DNA of 64,000 nt from assembly GCF_030247195.1 (NCBI RefSeq), contig NC_080672.1, positions 387,765,037-387,829,036 on the forward strand. Direction: 5' to 3'. Shown piece after piece: positions 34,805-46,260 of the stretch (within the stretch, counting starts at the first letter, position 1; each line of letters begins with the position of its first letter). Made by a program: the position numbers and the translations under genes. Origin of the DNA: Topomyia yanbarensis. Its lineage: Eukaryota > Arthropoda > Insecta > Diptera > Culicidae. The notes beneath the pieces are model-generated. The model made no database searches. It was not told the DNA's origin and saw only the letters and a program-made list of their open reading frames with translations.

Positions 34805-37800
34805 TTGTTTTCCGAACTCTCACTCCTCTAACTGATGCTCCATCTCTACACCGATTTTGGAATTAATTCGCTTTGTTCCTCTGTACCAAGAATAATACAT
34901 AAGGCAACATACTTTCTAGTCCAATTGAATACTCTTTTTTGTCAAATAAGCTATATATACTATAGTTCTTAACAATATCTCTGGGTGGTCCCCTTAGTCT
35001 CAATGAAATATAATTAATTCTCATGTACTTCTAGTTTTACGATTTGAAACAAAGGTTCATATGTTTGTTTTTTAAGAAAATATGAAAATTGGTTTCGAAC
35101 CGAGGCAACGGATCTGTTAAAAAAAATAAGACGGAAAAAATCGTTGTTAAACAAAAACTTTAAAATCCATACTTCAAATGTCAAGTATTCTAGAAATTAC
35201 CCATTCAAAAAAAAAAGTATGGATGATTCAGCGCGATGTAACCACGAACTAAAAATTCACCTTCATCAATTTAAGTACAATTCTTCATCTAATGCCTATA
35301 TATTATTTTCAAATTTGGTCTTGATTGGACTATCCTTCAACCTATGGGACTGTACCGACAAATTGTCAAAAAGCTTCATTTTCTTTTGCTCATAACTCTG
35401 GTGTAGAAATAATTTGACATATAAAATATTTAAAATCTTAGCATAATTCAAGCCTTAAAACAAACATTTCCCAATTTCTCATATCAATTTGCTTTTTATT
35501 GATCAAAATTGAAAATTCTGCAACTGGTCATAAAACACACCTACCAGCAAAAGACAAACTCAACACTTCTTTCTATATCATTTTTCATCTATTTCACGAT
35601 AAATTATATGTGAACTCACCACACGTTTTAGGTCGTTGTGCGCGATGTCGGACAAACACGATAACATTCGATTTTTTTTAATTAAATTGCATATGCATAT
35701 TTAACTATGAAAAATATAAATTTGGCAGCACTGCTGCCACAACTTGATATTTTGTTCTAAATTTCTTAAACAATTACTTAAAAAATCATCTGTCGGAGTG
35801 TGTGTAGAGAAAACAATTCCTCAGATACGAGCAAAACAAAAAAAAAGAATATTGACAGTTCGCTAAAACGGAAGGTTGAAATCTAATATGATGAATAAAC
35901 TAAAGACCCGAGATCCTGATTATCAAGAGCAACAACATTCTCTGTCTGAAATTTGACTGTAAATGGCTACCAGAAGACGACTTTTCATTCAAAACAAACA
36001 AATACTACACAAATTAATGAACGATCATGAACCTTTGCAATATCTCACTTATCAAGATTTTTATCGGTGTCCTTGTCGAATCCTGAGTGATTCCAACAAT
36101 ATTTTCTTCGAATATATAAAGATGTTTTTGTTGACAACGCCATTGAACGATACCATTAAGGTAAAACTCGAGAAAAAACTGTAAATTTACGATGATGATT
36201 ATTATATCAAAAATGCTCTTCCTGTGTTGATATCATCGTTCATTAGTCTATCGCTGCTGCATTTGCATGAGATTACGACATAACTGTTGATCGATTCTAA
36301 TCCACTGAAGTGTAAATCTGTTTGTTTAGCTCAGCTTTTCTCCAATCAAAGGGTGTATCTATTCACTTGTGTTTTAATGTACCTACTATCGCTTTGAGCC
36401 CCATTTGGTGTGATTGAAACGAGCAGCTTAATTAAAGCGAATGACCCAGCGCCAGCGTCACGTCTGTATTCAAAGAAGGGCAGCAGTCGGCAATCCCCTT
36501 CATTAGATATTCCGGTCCCGTCGAAGGGCCCCGGTAACCTTGGATTACATTTGTAGCTTTTTAATGGTTCAAAGCGACCAAAAACTAAGCCTTCGAATGG
36601 TTCTTCCTTATCGGAATTTCATAATCGATGCACACAAAGAATCATTTATCTAGGAATTTCTAGGAACCGTAGGCGGTTACAATTACATAGTTAATACAAT
36701 AAACGTGTGTTTACATGCTTACACAGCTTACTGAAGAAACAGCAACGATGCCGATGTGAACGTGACATGAGACAGACTGGGCGTCCGGCGTCATCCAGAG
36801 GTCAAGCAACTGTGGCGCTATCGAATTCCGATAGCTGTGTTGTTATTGTTGTTTTGATCGTGCGTCATCACAGCACGGTCGGCCCATCCAGCATTGATCT
36901 CAAGCGCGAATCAGTCACATGTCCTATTGGAACTGTCTGTCTGCTTCGGGCTGACTTAAACATATGAAGAACATGAATTTTACCTTTTCGGTGTACTGAA
37001 CCACCGAATAAGATGAAGAAAAGTGAATCTCTGTTCAGCATTCCGGGAATACCCACCACACGGGGTCGTGTTTTCGCTGCAGTTCATCGCGTGAAACCGG
37101 TTGGAAAATATTCCGCATGTGGATTTTTTTTGCGAAGAAACTATGTCAACTGAATAATGTGCTTGCGGGGGAGTGAAACTGGTCGTTGGTTTTGCCACAT
37201 TCAAGCTCAGTTTGGCAGAATGCCATGGAGAAATGTATGTATTAGGCTTTGCTAAAATGGAATTGATTCGATAAAAAATGTTTTGATTTTGTTCGGGGAA
37301 ATCCCATAGAGATTTTTGATAGTAGTGTGTGGGGTAGTTGAGTTAAGTTGAAGGACTTGAAAGAAAAAATAACAGGAACTGTTGAATGAAACCGATACTC
37401 TTCATTAATTTGAATTATAAATCAAAAAAATTTCATGAGCACTGTCGTGATTTCTGCTTCATTAGGTCACGGTTTTGACAATATTTAATACAGGGAATGC
37501 AAATTGTGTCCTCCAAATATCTGATTACTTCACTTCCCTACTTGTGATAGCCTTCATCAAAATTAGTCGTGCGTCTTCACGCGTGCACAAAGCGTGTGGT
37601 CACTGGTGATGATTACCAGTAGTAAAATTACAATAAAACTCGCTAACCACTGCCGAACCCTACAACAACGGTAGTTGTAGTCAGGGATGATAATAAATAA
37701 AAATCAATTACCGCAACCATAGCTGCTGCTTGCTAGGAACAATCATTAGCTCAGTCGCAGGACGGTTTGATTGATTTATTAACGTTATCAGAAAAATCTG

Positions 37801-37937
37801 AAAATGAAGCTATTTGGTGTAGCTTGAAAGCAGATTGAAGCGACTATAACTTAAGATCGCGCTTTTAAAATAACGGCCGATTACAATATGAACGTTGCAC
37901 AATAATATCATAGCGGGCGTGTGTTCAGTGGAATAAA
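34805..37937. other. Presumed intron sequence, nothing recognised
   Basis: Long AT-rich stretch. The frame 35963-36184 is open but has no family. 36400-36560 and 36760-37210 are GC-richer without assignable coding. Confidence 0.35.
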
Positions 37938-38228
37938 GTAGTGTACTGAGCCTACTTTCATCATGTTGCTATTATCACCCTACCCATTTGAAGCCGTTGG
38001 TTACAGCTGCGTCGGCCATCTTTGTTCAACGCATTGGGTCAAATGGCATGGTGACAATTGGGGCACTCGGTGCGATTTTTCGTTGCGCTCAAGCACAAGC
38101 ATTTCACCTTTTTCAGGGCATTTGTGTTATTATATTGGTTCTTAACAACGAAGCAAACCTTTTATACGCATTCCATCGATTGAGGGTAGAATAACTAATG
38201 AAATAGTGAAGCACCCTCCCAATCTTTT
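37938..38228 (+). mobile_element. 3'-truncated copy of the 32.3-kb TA-type MITE
   Basis: TA at 37938-37939, then gtgtactgagcctactttc and the block ctacccatttgaagccgttg, gttcaacgcattgggtc, ggggcactcg, gtgttattat(a/c)ttggttctta, aagcaccctcc. It ends abruptly at about 38228, right where composite repeat copy a begins, so the composite probably replaced or inserted into its end. Confidence 0.75.
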
Positions 38229-38239
38229 ACCTTCGTAAT

Positions 38240-39311
38240 TTTTTTCGGGAGTTGTGCTACTGGAGCTGTAGAGCTAGGTTCACGGTAGGGCTCTCCGCCA
38301 GATAAGACGGGAAATGTTACCCTTTCAAACACTGCTTAAGAGCAATTGCAGCGGGCCATGGTTCTGAATCTTTATACGGTTCAGATATGTGCGGGTGAAG
38401 GGACTTAGCGATCTCGTGTCTCATCGCGAAGGCCTCGAGCGCTAGCACGTTCACGTGTTCGATCGCGTGTGCGATTGTAGGTTCGCGTTTGAGACCGCGT
38501 TTGTAGCTTCGTAAGTACTAAAATGTTCACCTTATTACCGGGTGTTAGCTTGCGCGATCGCGGGTATAGGTGTGCGTGAATGATCGCGAAGGGCTTAAGC
38601 ATGTTGTCTAGTGAATATGAGCGTCATTTTTGTTTGGTCCACCTGAAGGCATTGCATCTATGCTACTAGGATAGGACATCCGGACGTAACCGATTCATGA
38701 TCCCTTGGGACCTCGTTTCTAAATTTATAAGTGCTAAACAGTTTACTTAGTCACCAGGGTGTTTTCATGTTTGCGAGATCACGGGCGTAGGTGTGCATGG
38801 ATGATCGCGAAGAGATTTAGCGTTTGTATGTTAACGTGTTTGTCGCTTGCGCTAGCGTGTGTGTAACATTCGCATATTCGTGAGCATTCTTGAATGACCG
38901 CGCGCGGAGTGTGAATCTGATGCTTACTTTTTAGTGTATGGTATAAATGCTAAAAGAGAACCAGTTTTCCCATATCACTAGAGTTCCCGGTCTTGTCGCC
39001 ATGGAACGTGTTATCTAGTGAATATAAGTGTCATTTTTTTGATTGGTTCCACTGATACCATAAGGTTAGGCTGCTAGGACTGAGGGTAGAGACTTCCGGA
39101 AGTGAGCGATTCATGATCGCACGAGCAGTGGGTTAATGCTTGAGAACGCGTTTGTAAGTTTATAGGTACTACAACGTTCTCTTAATTACCGGGGTGTTTT
39201 AATGTTGGCGAGATTGCGGGCGTTGATGGTTGCGATTGCATGTTCGCGTTTGTGCCCATTTTTGTGTTAATTGCGAAGGTCATGAGAGTTTATGCGTTAT
39301 AATTTAGGATA
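38240..39311 (+). repeat. Composite repeat, copy a (5' part)
   Basis: The head gctactggagctgtagagct (about 38260) and aattgcagcgggccatggtt are shared with copy c at 61728 and 61840. Cgcgatcgcg/gttaacgtg-rich units with the landmark cactagagttcccgg...gtcgccatggaacgtg (from 38975) follow. Its sequence stops at a TA at 39310-39311, where a different element starts, and resumes at 40486. Confidence 0.85.
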
Positions 39312-40483
39312 GTAAACTTCGATATAACGTACATCTCGGTTTAAAAATTGTACGTTATATCGAATTGTATGTTATATCGAAGCATGCAAAATGTTCAAAG
39401 AATTGTTGTTCATGGTACTTTATTGTGTAGAATTTTGATAACGCGTAACTTAACGTAATTTTGAAAATCTAACTTACCTAGCAGTGCGAAACAACTTTTC
39501 TAATAAGAAAATTATAGTGGTTCCAGAAAAAAAGATGCCACAATCAATTTTTTTTTGCTTATATGAATTAAATTTAGTGAAAATATTCTTTTCTTTATTT
39601 TGATTACAGAGGTTTTAACCTTAGGGTCATTCGCCTCTTTGTCGGGTTAGAGAAATCTCTTTTGAAAAATCTCTAACACAAGTTCAGGGTGAACCCAGGT
39701 GAGCTGCGTACAAAGCAATCGATTTACCAACTACGCTATCTCAACCCCCGAAAATATTCTTATTCTGACTCCTTTCCTAATTATTAAGTCATTAGTCATT
39801 ATTATTCTGTCTGGGCTTCTAAAGTGTTTTTTTTAATATTCCCACCGTCTGCGCCTCATAAAATAAAAGCAATTTATGAACTTTAATCATTAGAATAGAG
39901 TATAAAGATCCACTTGTATCCACGATTCAAGAATTTCTGAAGATAGTTCAGTCCGCTAAATACCCCAAACCGATCGTAAAGCGTGCACAGTTGCCGTGTA
40001 ACTACAAATAAGATCTCTCACTCTTTTTGTGGTATAGTATGCCGTGGAACATAAATATTGCCATTCGGCCCAGAGAATAAGATTCCGCAGTCCCGAAACC
40101 AACCAATAATGGTCAAACAAATATTATCAATTTTAGTTTTCAGTTAGAACTTACTGATCTTGGATAATTTATTGAGATAAATGATTGGTTTTAATAAATT
40201 ACGATCATACGCAAATGAAATTGAAAAAATCGCTCTCGCAACCTTCAATGAAGTAGCCAATTCCTAAAATGCTCATTAGAAGTCCAATTAGTACGTTTTA
40301 AGATGGTGTGTAACGTATTGAATTCCTAAAATATGGAATACATGCGTAATTGAAGAGAAATTTGGACCTGAAAAATAAATTTAAAAATATGTACGTTATA
40401 TCGAGGAAAAATGTACGTTATATCGAGTGACGCTATATCGAGGGTACATTATATCGAGGGTACGTTGTATCGAAGATTACCTG
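39312..40483. mobile_element. TA-flanked element with repeated tacgttatatcga motifs, inserted in composite copy a
   Basis: The left end gtaaacttcgatataacgta and the reverse complement of the right end (caggtaatcttcgatacaac) are similar inverted ends. Tacgttatatcga-like motifs are repeated near both ends (39334-39380, 40392-40475). TA lies on both sides. It interrupts sequence that is continuous in copy c (63427). The motif style recalls Tc1/pogo-type elements, but no transposase is present. End positions are good to about 3 bp. Confidence 0.75.
39579..39761 (-). mobile_element. tRNA-derived SINE with 12-bp target duplication
   Basis: GAAAATATTCTT flanks the insert at 39579-39590 and 39750-39761. 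The SINE (39591-39749) runs on the minus strand: head gggggttgagatagcgtagt, A-box-like tagcgtagttggtaaatcg, B-box-like gttcaccctgaac, and a 3' region rich in aaacctctgtaatc with an AT tail. A second copy is at 49422-49577. The perfect duplication shows a relatively recent insertion into the 39312-40483 element. Confidence 0.9.
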
Positions 40484-40485
40484 TA

Positions 40486-41018
40486 GTAATAAAAGACATC
40501 ATAACATGCCTAATAAAGAAAAAATATGCAAAGGATTAATTCAAAGCCTATAAATTGACCGATACTCTTTTTGGTATACAGGAGTAGTGGAAAAGCAAAC
40601 TAAGAGAAGTACAACAAAAACAGACTAATTAAGTAGAAGAAAAGAACACATGTAACATGCAATCAGACTACTTCAAATGCCAGCAAATAAAGTTAGAATT
40701 GCATCATGCTGACCGGGAATGGATGATTCACGGGCGTCGGTAAATTAATTGTACCTGAATTTATCCAACCCAATCTTCCCGAAAGAATAGAATCGAGCGC
40801 ACTAATTGAACACTAGGAACATTACCCGTTATTCTAACATATACGCCAGTTCTGCATCCATTCCAATCCTTGTCAGTCCCCTCGATTCACCACTATCGAG
40901 GCGTATTGCAATAACCATCTTAAAGCAATTGCCTGTCAGAGGTTCTTTAGCACTAATGCACGCAATATACTTGATGATGTTTGCAATACCGTCAAACCCC
41001 TCAACCTAGGGGAGGGAG
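40486..41018 (+). repeat. Composite repeat, copy a (3' part)
   Basis: Gtaataaaagacatcataac to ctgcatccattcc matches 63427-63840 of copy c. The terminal block actatcgaggcgta, caataaccatc, aaagcaattg, gtcaaacccctcagcctagg-like and ggggagggag matches 53840-53970 of copy b. The purine-rich end recalls a polypurine tract, but no LTR was identified. Confidence 0.85.
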
Positions 41019-44000
41019 AATAAACACTTGAATTTATACTAAAATCCTCCGAACAGATGTTATCACCATTTTTGATTCCATAACTCGACAACGCATCCAC
41101 AAATATATTGTTTCTTTTATTTTAAATAATATTTCACATCAAACGAATATTGTAACCCATTAATTATCGTTATCTTTAACGATTTTCAAGGAACTACTCA
41201 GTAGCTTTAGGTTATCAACCCCGTCCCACATTATAAACTTCACATCCAATGCACACTCTACTTTAAAGTTCCCGTTTTCAACATCATTACCATCATCCTG
41301 TAGGGGGGAAAACACCCCTTTTCGCCTTAATGAGACCAGGCGTAAACAGCCGCAGGATGCAGTTTTTTTTTCTCCCTGCATTCAAAAAGCAATGCTCTTT
41401 GAAAGGCTTTTGCTGTTGCTTGCCGAAACGAAAAGGGAAATGAGTTTTGTTTGCTCCACTTCAATAAACGTCCTCCTGCGAGGTTGACACTTTAAACAGG
41501 TGATTTTTTGTGCGACGATTTGTAGAATAGGGATGAGTTTTATCTTTCCGATGACTTTGATTTAAAGTCGCAGTATAATATGCAGTGGACGTTTTATTTT
41601 CTGGCATAAAACATTCGATCGGTTGAATTGTACGGAGTTAAGGTGGTCTGTTGAACAGTTAAAAGAGCAAACTATCCGAATTTTAATTGGTCACACGATT
41701 TCAAAGAACAATTGAACAAACGCTAGTGTAACGAATCAAAAGACGTCTAATTTTTACGCAGATCTTATACCAAGCACTATATAAGGTTCAATTGAGGAAT
41801 CCTCGAAATGCTACCATTTCTGAAAACGAAAAAAAGTAGTTTTTTGCACACCGGTTGCAAAATCATCATAAAGATCAATCAGCAAATTATAACAATGCCG
41901 CAAATCCATTGATTGATTTTCAAGAAGATTGTGTAAAGGATAGCGAAAACTGTTTTTTTTCGTTTTCAAGATGGCCGTTATAAGAGACAATCTCAGTCGA
42001 ACCTTAACAGTATAAATAAACTTTTGACTAATTAAAGTACAACCAAAATTTTTAGCATTACAGATGCTTACTACTGCAACTTTTGAACTAACTGCAACAC
42101 AGTTATAAACGATTATGTGTTTAAAAATATACTCACAACAAATTGATTGAACCACAAATAACAGACGTTTAGGTTCGATTCGAAGTGTGTGTGTAGATAG
42201 CCGCAACTGAAATTCTAAATAAATCGGACGCCTGAAACACGTTTGGTAAACGTCCAACTGCAACAGTTACGTAGATGGCAATAGTGAAACATTGAAATAA
42301 AACTGTTATCAATGTGAAAGTTTAATGGTTTTTAAAAAGTATTGTTCTGCCCAAAATGTCTGTTATCAATTCTTAAATCAATTTGTACATAAGGGTGCAA
42401 AATCTAACTAAGATCAAGTCGAATTTTCGGGTTTAGCATTCATCTCGTCAGTATCTAGCACCGACATGGGGCCAGTTAGACGATTGGTTTTATCCAATTT
42501 TACGCCGTGCCCTTATACACAAATTGGTTCAAGCGTTTTTTCGTTTTGGGAATAAATTTTGCATAGTACCAGGCGTTTGGTTCCTAAGCTAAAAAACAAG
42601 AGATCTCCCACAGCATGTGTGCTCGCTTTTCAAGACATCGCGCAGAACCAGCCAGTTGTTAATCTCACTGTATCAATTTCTTCTAATCATGTATTAGATT
42701 TTAGTCGGAGGCGCCATTTACTTGCATCATTTCCAATTCATTGCCCGTTCCGTTTGACCAATTATCGTCAATAAATTACAGAAATGGCTTGAGAAATAAT
42801 TTGCTTGGCGTTGAAAAAACACTGTTTTTATCTCGTCGATTACTCAAATTGATTTTAATAAATGATCATCTGAAATAAGAAAACAGATTTGATACTGGTG
42901 TTCAAACTCCCTAAGATCGACACCGAACACATTACATGACTTGTACAATTAATATATTCTTAAGCCTTCTAATTATCCTTAAGTTGTAAGTCGTAAGCGA
43001 GAAATATCACCCGAACAAAAAAATCTACAGATGAATCAAAATTACATCTTGTTCATCTCAAACCACATGTATCTACAGTTGTTTAAACACTTTGTAACTC
43101 TTAAAACTCGCACAAATGGATTGCGGGTTTGCAGATCGAGACATTCGCTGCGTTTCTCTAGTACGCTGGGTAGTATAACTGTAGGAGTTTAAACTACAAT
43201 ATCTAAGCAGCATTGCCAGATACGTAACAGCATCTGCTTGAGATCGGAGATACTAATTCAATCAATTTCAAACGATTCAACTTTACTTTTGTTTTGTATA
43301 TTATTTTATCGAAAACAAAACTTATAATCAGGGTCGGCGGAAACTCTGTAGTTGATATGGTAAATTCTACATTTGAATGTTGTTTTTCTGAAAATTCAAA
43401 GCATTTTTTTATTTTAATCACTCTTGCACCTGTCGTGACGCTTGTTTTTGCTGCCAAGCCACAGAATTTTATTCGCGTGCGATCGTTCTAACATTAGCCA
43501 ACAGAATAAAAAACCAAAATCTCGTTCGCCTTTGTGGAGCCCAATACATCTACCTAATACACTGAGAAATATAATACGCCTTTTTTGCAGTATTTTTTTT
43601 TAATCTGGGTAATTCATGCTATGCTACCGACAAAGTAGCCACTATATATGAATGTTATTGCACTGTTAAATGGCACAATCTATTTTTGTATATTAGTTAC
43701 CCTGAAACCTTTATCTACTACAGCACCCTTTCGACTACCACTTTTTCATGTCACACGATTAGTAATACAAATTAATACGGATTATAAGCCAAAATTACAG
43801 TATAATTTTTCAATTATTTGAAAAAGCGGCAATCGCTTTATTAACCCATTACTGTTCAACCTATCTTTCAAACGTAGCACAAATTGTGTGTTCCAGATGA
43901 AAAAACTAAGATGGTCATTCAAATAAAAGTATTTTTGTTTACAAATTAATTGATATAAAGAATAATTGGTAAAAATTTCAGAATGATCGGTGAATTGGTT

Positions 44001-44653
44001 CCTGAGATATAGTGGTCTCCGCAAAAGAACTTATCCGAGATAATCAAGTTTAACGGTCGCTGTAATAACGCCACCTTCGAGTAATCAACAGATACTGGTC
44101 TGTGAATAGCTGTAATTTAGGTTGTAGTGACCCGATGTTGATAAGATTTCTAAGAAATTTTCTTCAACGTATTCACTTTCAGATAATCTAATTAAAACAA
44201 TGATTTTGTTCATCCTGATAACAAATTTGTAACCACTTAAGGGAAAATTGAATTGAAATTAAACATAAACATCGGTTTACCCACTCATTGATTCTAATTA
44301 GCTACTATATTTAGTAGGTAGAGATTTTTTTCTGTATTTTTCGGAATGTATATTTAACTGATAATATTTCCTGAAATCGATCCGACAAATTGATCTGACA
44401 AGTATTTTCCGAGATATAGCATATTAGTAAACACTTCCCGGAATGTTACGAGGGAGTACAGACAAGAGTAACAACTACTTGTAGACAACATCAACCCAAA
44501 GTGTTGGAAATTGCTGCTGCTACAAAGCGTCCATCTTATAGTCCTGGAATAAATTTGTTCTGTCCAGGTCGATCGGATGAGACAAATCTTGTCTGTTCCA
44601 CTTCGTTTTGCTAAAAAAAAATTCCCAATAAACTCCAAATAAATGCTAAGTTT
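41019..44653. other. Presumed intron sequence, one dispersed fragment
   Basis: 42390-42495 (ttcatctcgtcagtatctag, ggccagttagacgat) belongs to the three-copy repeat at 10585 and 61135. The longest frame of the window, 41811-42263 on the minus strand (150 codons), has low-complexity-free but unrecognisable sequence. Otherwise nothing supported. Confidence 0.35.
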
Positions 44654-45341
44654 GCTTTTGACACTGTTAAACCTGGAATGTTGTTAGCGAAGCTTGGTAA
44701 ACTTGGATGTGCTGCAAGATTCTACCATTGGCTTCGATCCTACCTTGTACAGCGTAAAGTTGTTATTCAAATTAGAGACGAAGTTTCAGAATCCTTTTAT
44801 AACAATTCCAGAGTATCTCCAGGTAGTACACTAGATCAGTTTCTGTATTTCTCCGATGACTTGAAATTATTTTATAAGGAAAGAAACCGATTGCCGCGAA
44901 ATACATACCTCTTACAACTGGTGTGAAAGAAACATGATGGTTCTAGGGTTGCGAAATGTTTTGTGATCAGCAATCTCGATCTCAACTTCAACATGTTGAC
45001 CCCGCGAAGGATGTCATTCAAGATAAACTCCCATCACTACTCAGCAACCATTGACAAAACAAATCGTTTACTGGATTTAATGTTCAAACTTTCCAACGAA
45101 TTTTAGGATCCTTTGTGTTTCAAAGCATTATATTGGAATTGCAAACGTACATCGTCTTGCACCCCTACCATGCAACGCAACGTGAATCCAAAAGGTTGAA
45201 GCTGTCTAGCGCAAATTTATTCGATATGCGTTACATCGATTGCTTTGAAATGGTCCGTCGAACCTACCACCAGACGAAGAACGTCGTCTGCAATTAGGAC
45301 TATATACTTTAGAACATCATAGACAGGCGTTGCAGGACCTT
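44654..45341 (+). pseudogene. Jockey-like reverse transcriptase relic
   Basis: The frame from 44654 reads AFDTVKPGMLLAKLGKLGCA, then RFYHWLRSYLVQRKVVIQI, followed by VSPGS (from GVPQGS) and FSDDLKLF, a variant of the FADDLKLF catalytic box. Between VSPGS and FSDD about 20 residues normally present are missing. Later frames give PYHATQRES and LPPDEERRLQLGLYTLEHHR, typical of the region after the RT domain. The enzyme's role is target-primed reverse transcription. The Tyr/Phe-Ala-Asp-Asp box is altered to FSDD, and stops and frame changes occur, so it is dead. The last block is in frame with the mariner relic that follows. Confidence 0.85.
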
Positions 45342-46258
45342 CGCAATCCTGCCGAATTCCTTCGTCGTTATGTCATTGTGGATGAAACCTGGATACTCTA
45401 CTGCACTCCAGAAAAGTCATCACAGTGGATTTTCAAGGGTGTATGGGTCCCGAAAAAGGCAAAAACTGAGCCTTCGCGATGGCCGACAAGGTGATGGCCA
45501 CGGTCTTTTGGGATTCGCATGGCATCATTTTCATAGACTATCTGGAAAAAGGAAAAACAATAACAGGAGCGTATTACGCGTCGTTATTGCAGCGGTTGAG
45601 TGATTAAATCAAAGAGAAACGCCTCCATATGAAGAAGAAGAAAACCCCCTCTTGCATCAGGACAAAACGCGTGTGCACACTTGTGCTGATTACATAGCCA
45701 AAATTGTGGAATTGAAAATGGAATTGTTTTTTTTTATTCATTTCGTTTATTTGATAGGCACAAATGCGTTAGCTTGGCGGTGCCAAATGCTTTTGTTTTT
45801 ACATTTTGGATATCTTAAAACTAGGAGGTTACAATGTTGAAATATTTTTTTACAAAGGAAAAGAAAGTTTACAGCCATCTTAAGACTAGAAATAAGATTC
45901 AATATACAAGAGAGGGCCAAAAGATTTTTTTAATGAAAAAAATTTAAAACATAAAATGGAATTGTTGCAGCATCCTACTTATTCACTAGATTTGTCCCCG
46001 AGTGACTATTTTCTTTTCCCCAATTTGAAGAAATGGCTTGGCGGACGACGGTTCACTTCCAACGAAGACGTCATTGCTTAAACGAATGAATATTTTGCAG
46101 AACGTTCTAAATCCTAGTTTTTGGACCGAATAAAAATTTTGAAAAAACAGTTTGAAACGTGAAGGAAGGAAAGGAGATTATTGTGAGAAATATTATATTT
46201 TTCCAAAAAAAACAGTGTTTTTCCATCTTTTTCTAAGGACTTATTGAACGAACCCTCG
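45342..46258 (+). pseudogene. Mariner (D34D-type) transposase relic, 5' truncated, split by an insert
   Basis: From 45342 it reads RNPAEFLRRYVIVDETWILY, continuing with KGVWVPKKAKTEPS. After a frame change come KVMATVFWDSHGIIFIDYLE and ITGAYYASLLQRL, and after another LHQDKTRVHTCADYIAKIVE. The insert at 45729-45952 interrupts, then LLQHPTYSLDLSPSDYFLFP and NLKKWLGGRRFTSNEDVIA follow. With the insert and one duplication copy removed, exactly 34 residues separate the Asp of HQD from the Asp of PSDY, the mariner spacing. The right end ...gaacgaaccctcgta at 46260 fits a mariner inverted end plus TA. The DNA-binding half and left end are missing. Stops in several places make it inactive. Confidence 0.9.
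45715..45966 (-). mobile_element. 224-bp retro-insert with 14-bp target duplication inside mariner
   Basis: AAAATGGAATTGTT occurs at 45715-45728 and 45953-45966. The insert 45729-45952 begins with a T run (A-tail of a minus-strand element) and then tattcatttcgtttatttg, a small stem ggcac...gtgcc, and AT-rich sequence. No Pol III boxes recognised, so it is more likely a 5'-truncated LINE tail than a SINE. Confidence 0.85.
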
Positions 46259-46260
46259 TA

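Noticed and set aside
38405..38602. Arg/Thr-rich minus-strand frame (TRTYNRTRDRTRERASARGL), and 62350-62598, 33024-33257
   Set aside because: These are translations of the cgcgatcgcg-rich composite repeat units.
39465..39480. A second gtaag-type site on the minus strand (ctag|gtaagtt) as a ratchet point
   Set aside because: There is no pyrimidine tract or branch-like sequence upstream. The same holds for 29830 and 46512.
40995..41018. Purine-rich ggggagggag as a retrotransposon polypurine tract
   Set aside because: No TG...CA long terminal repeat follows, and no LTR pair is recognisable in any copy.
41811..42263. Longest open frame in the window (150 codons, minus strand)
   Set aside because: No recognisable motif, no splice or promoter context, no second copy. 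Such a length is expected occasionally by chance in 64 kb.
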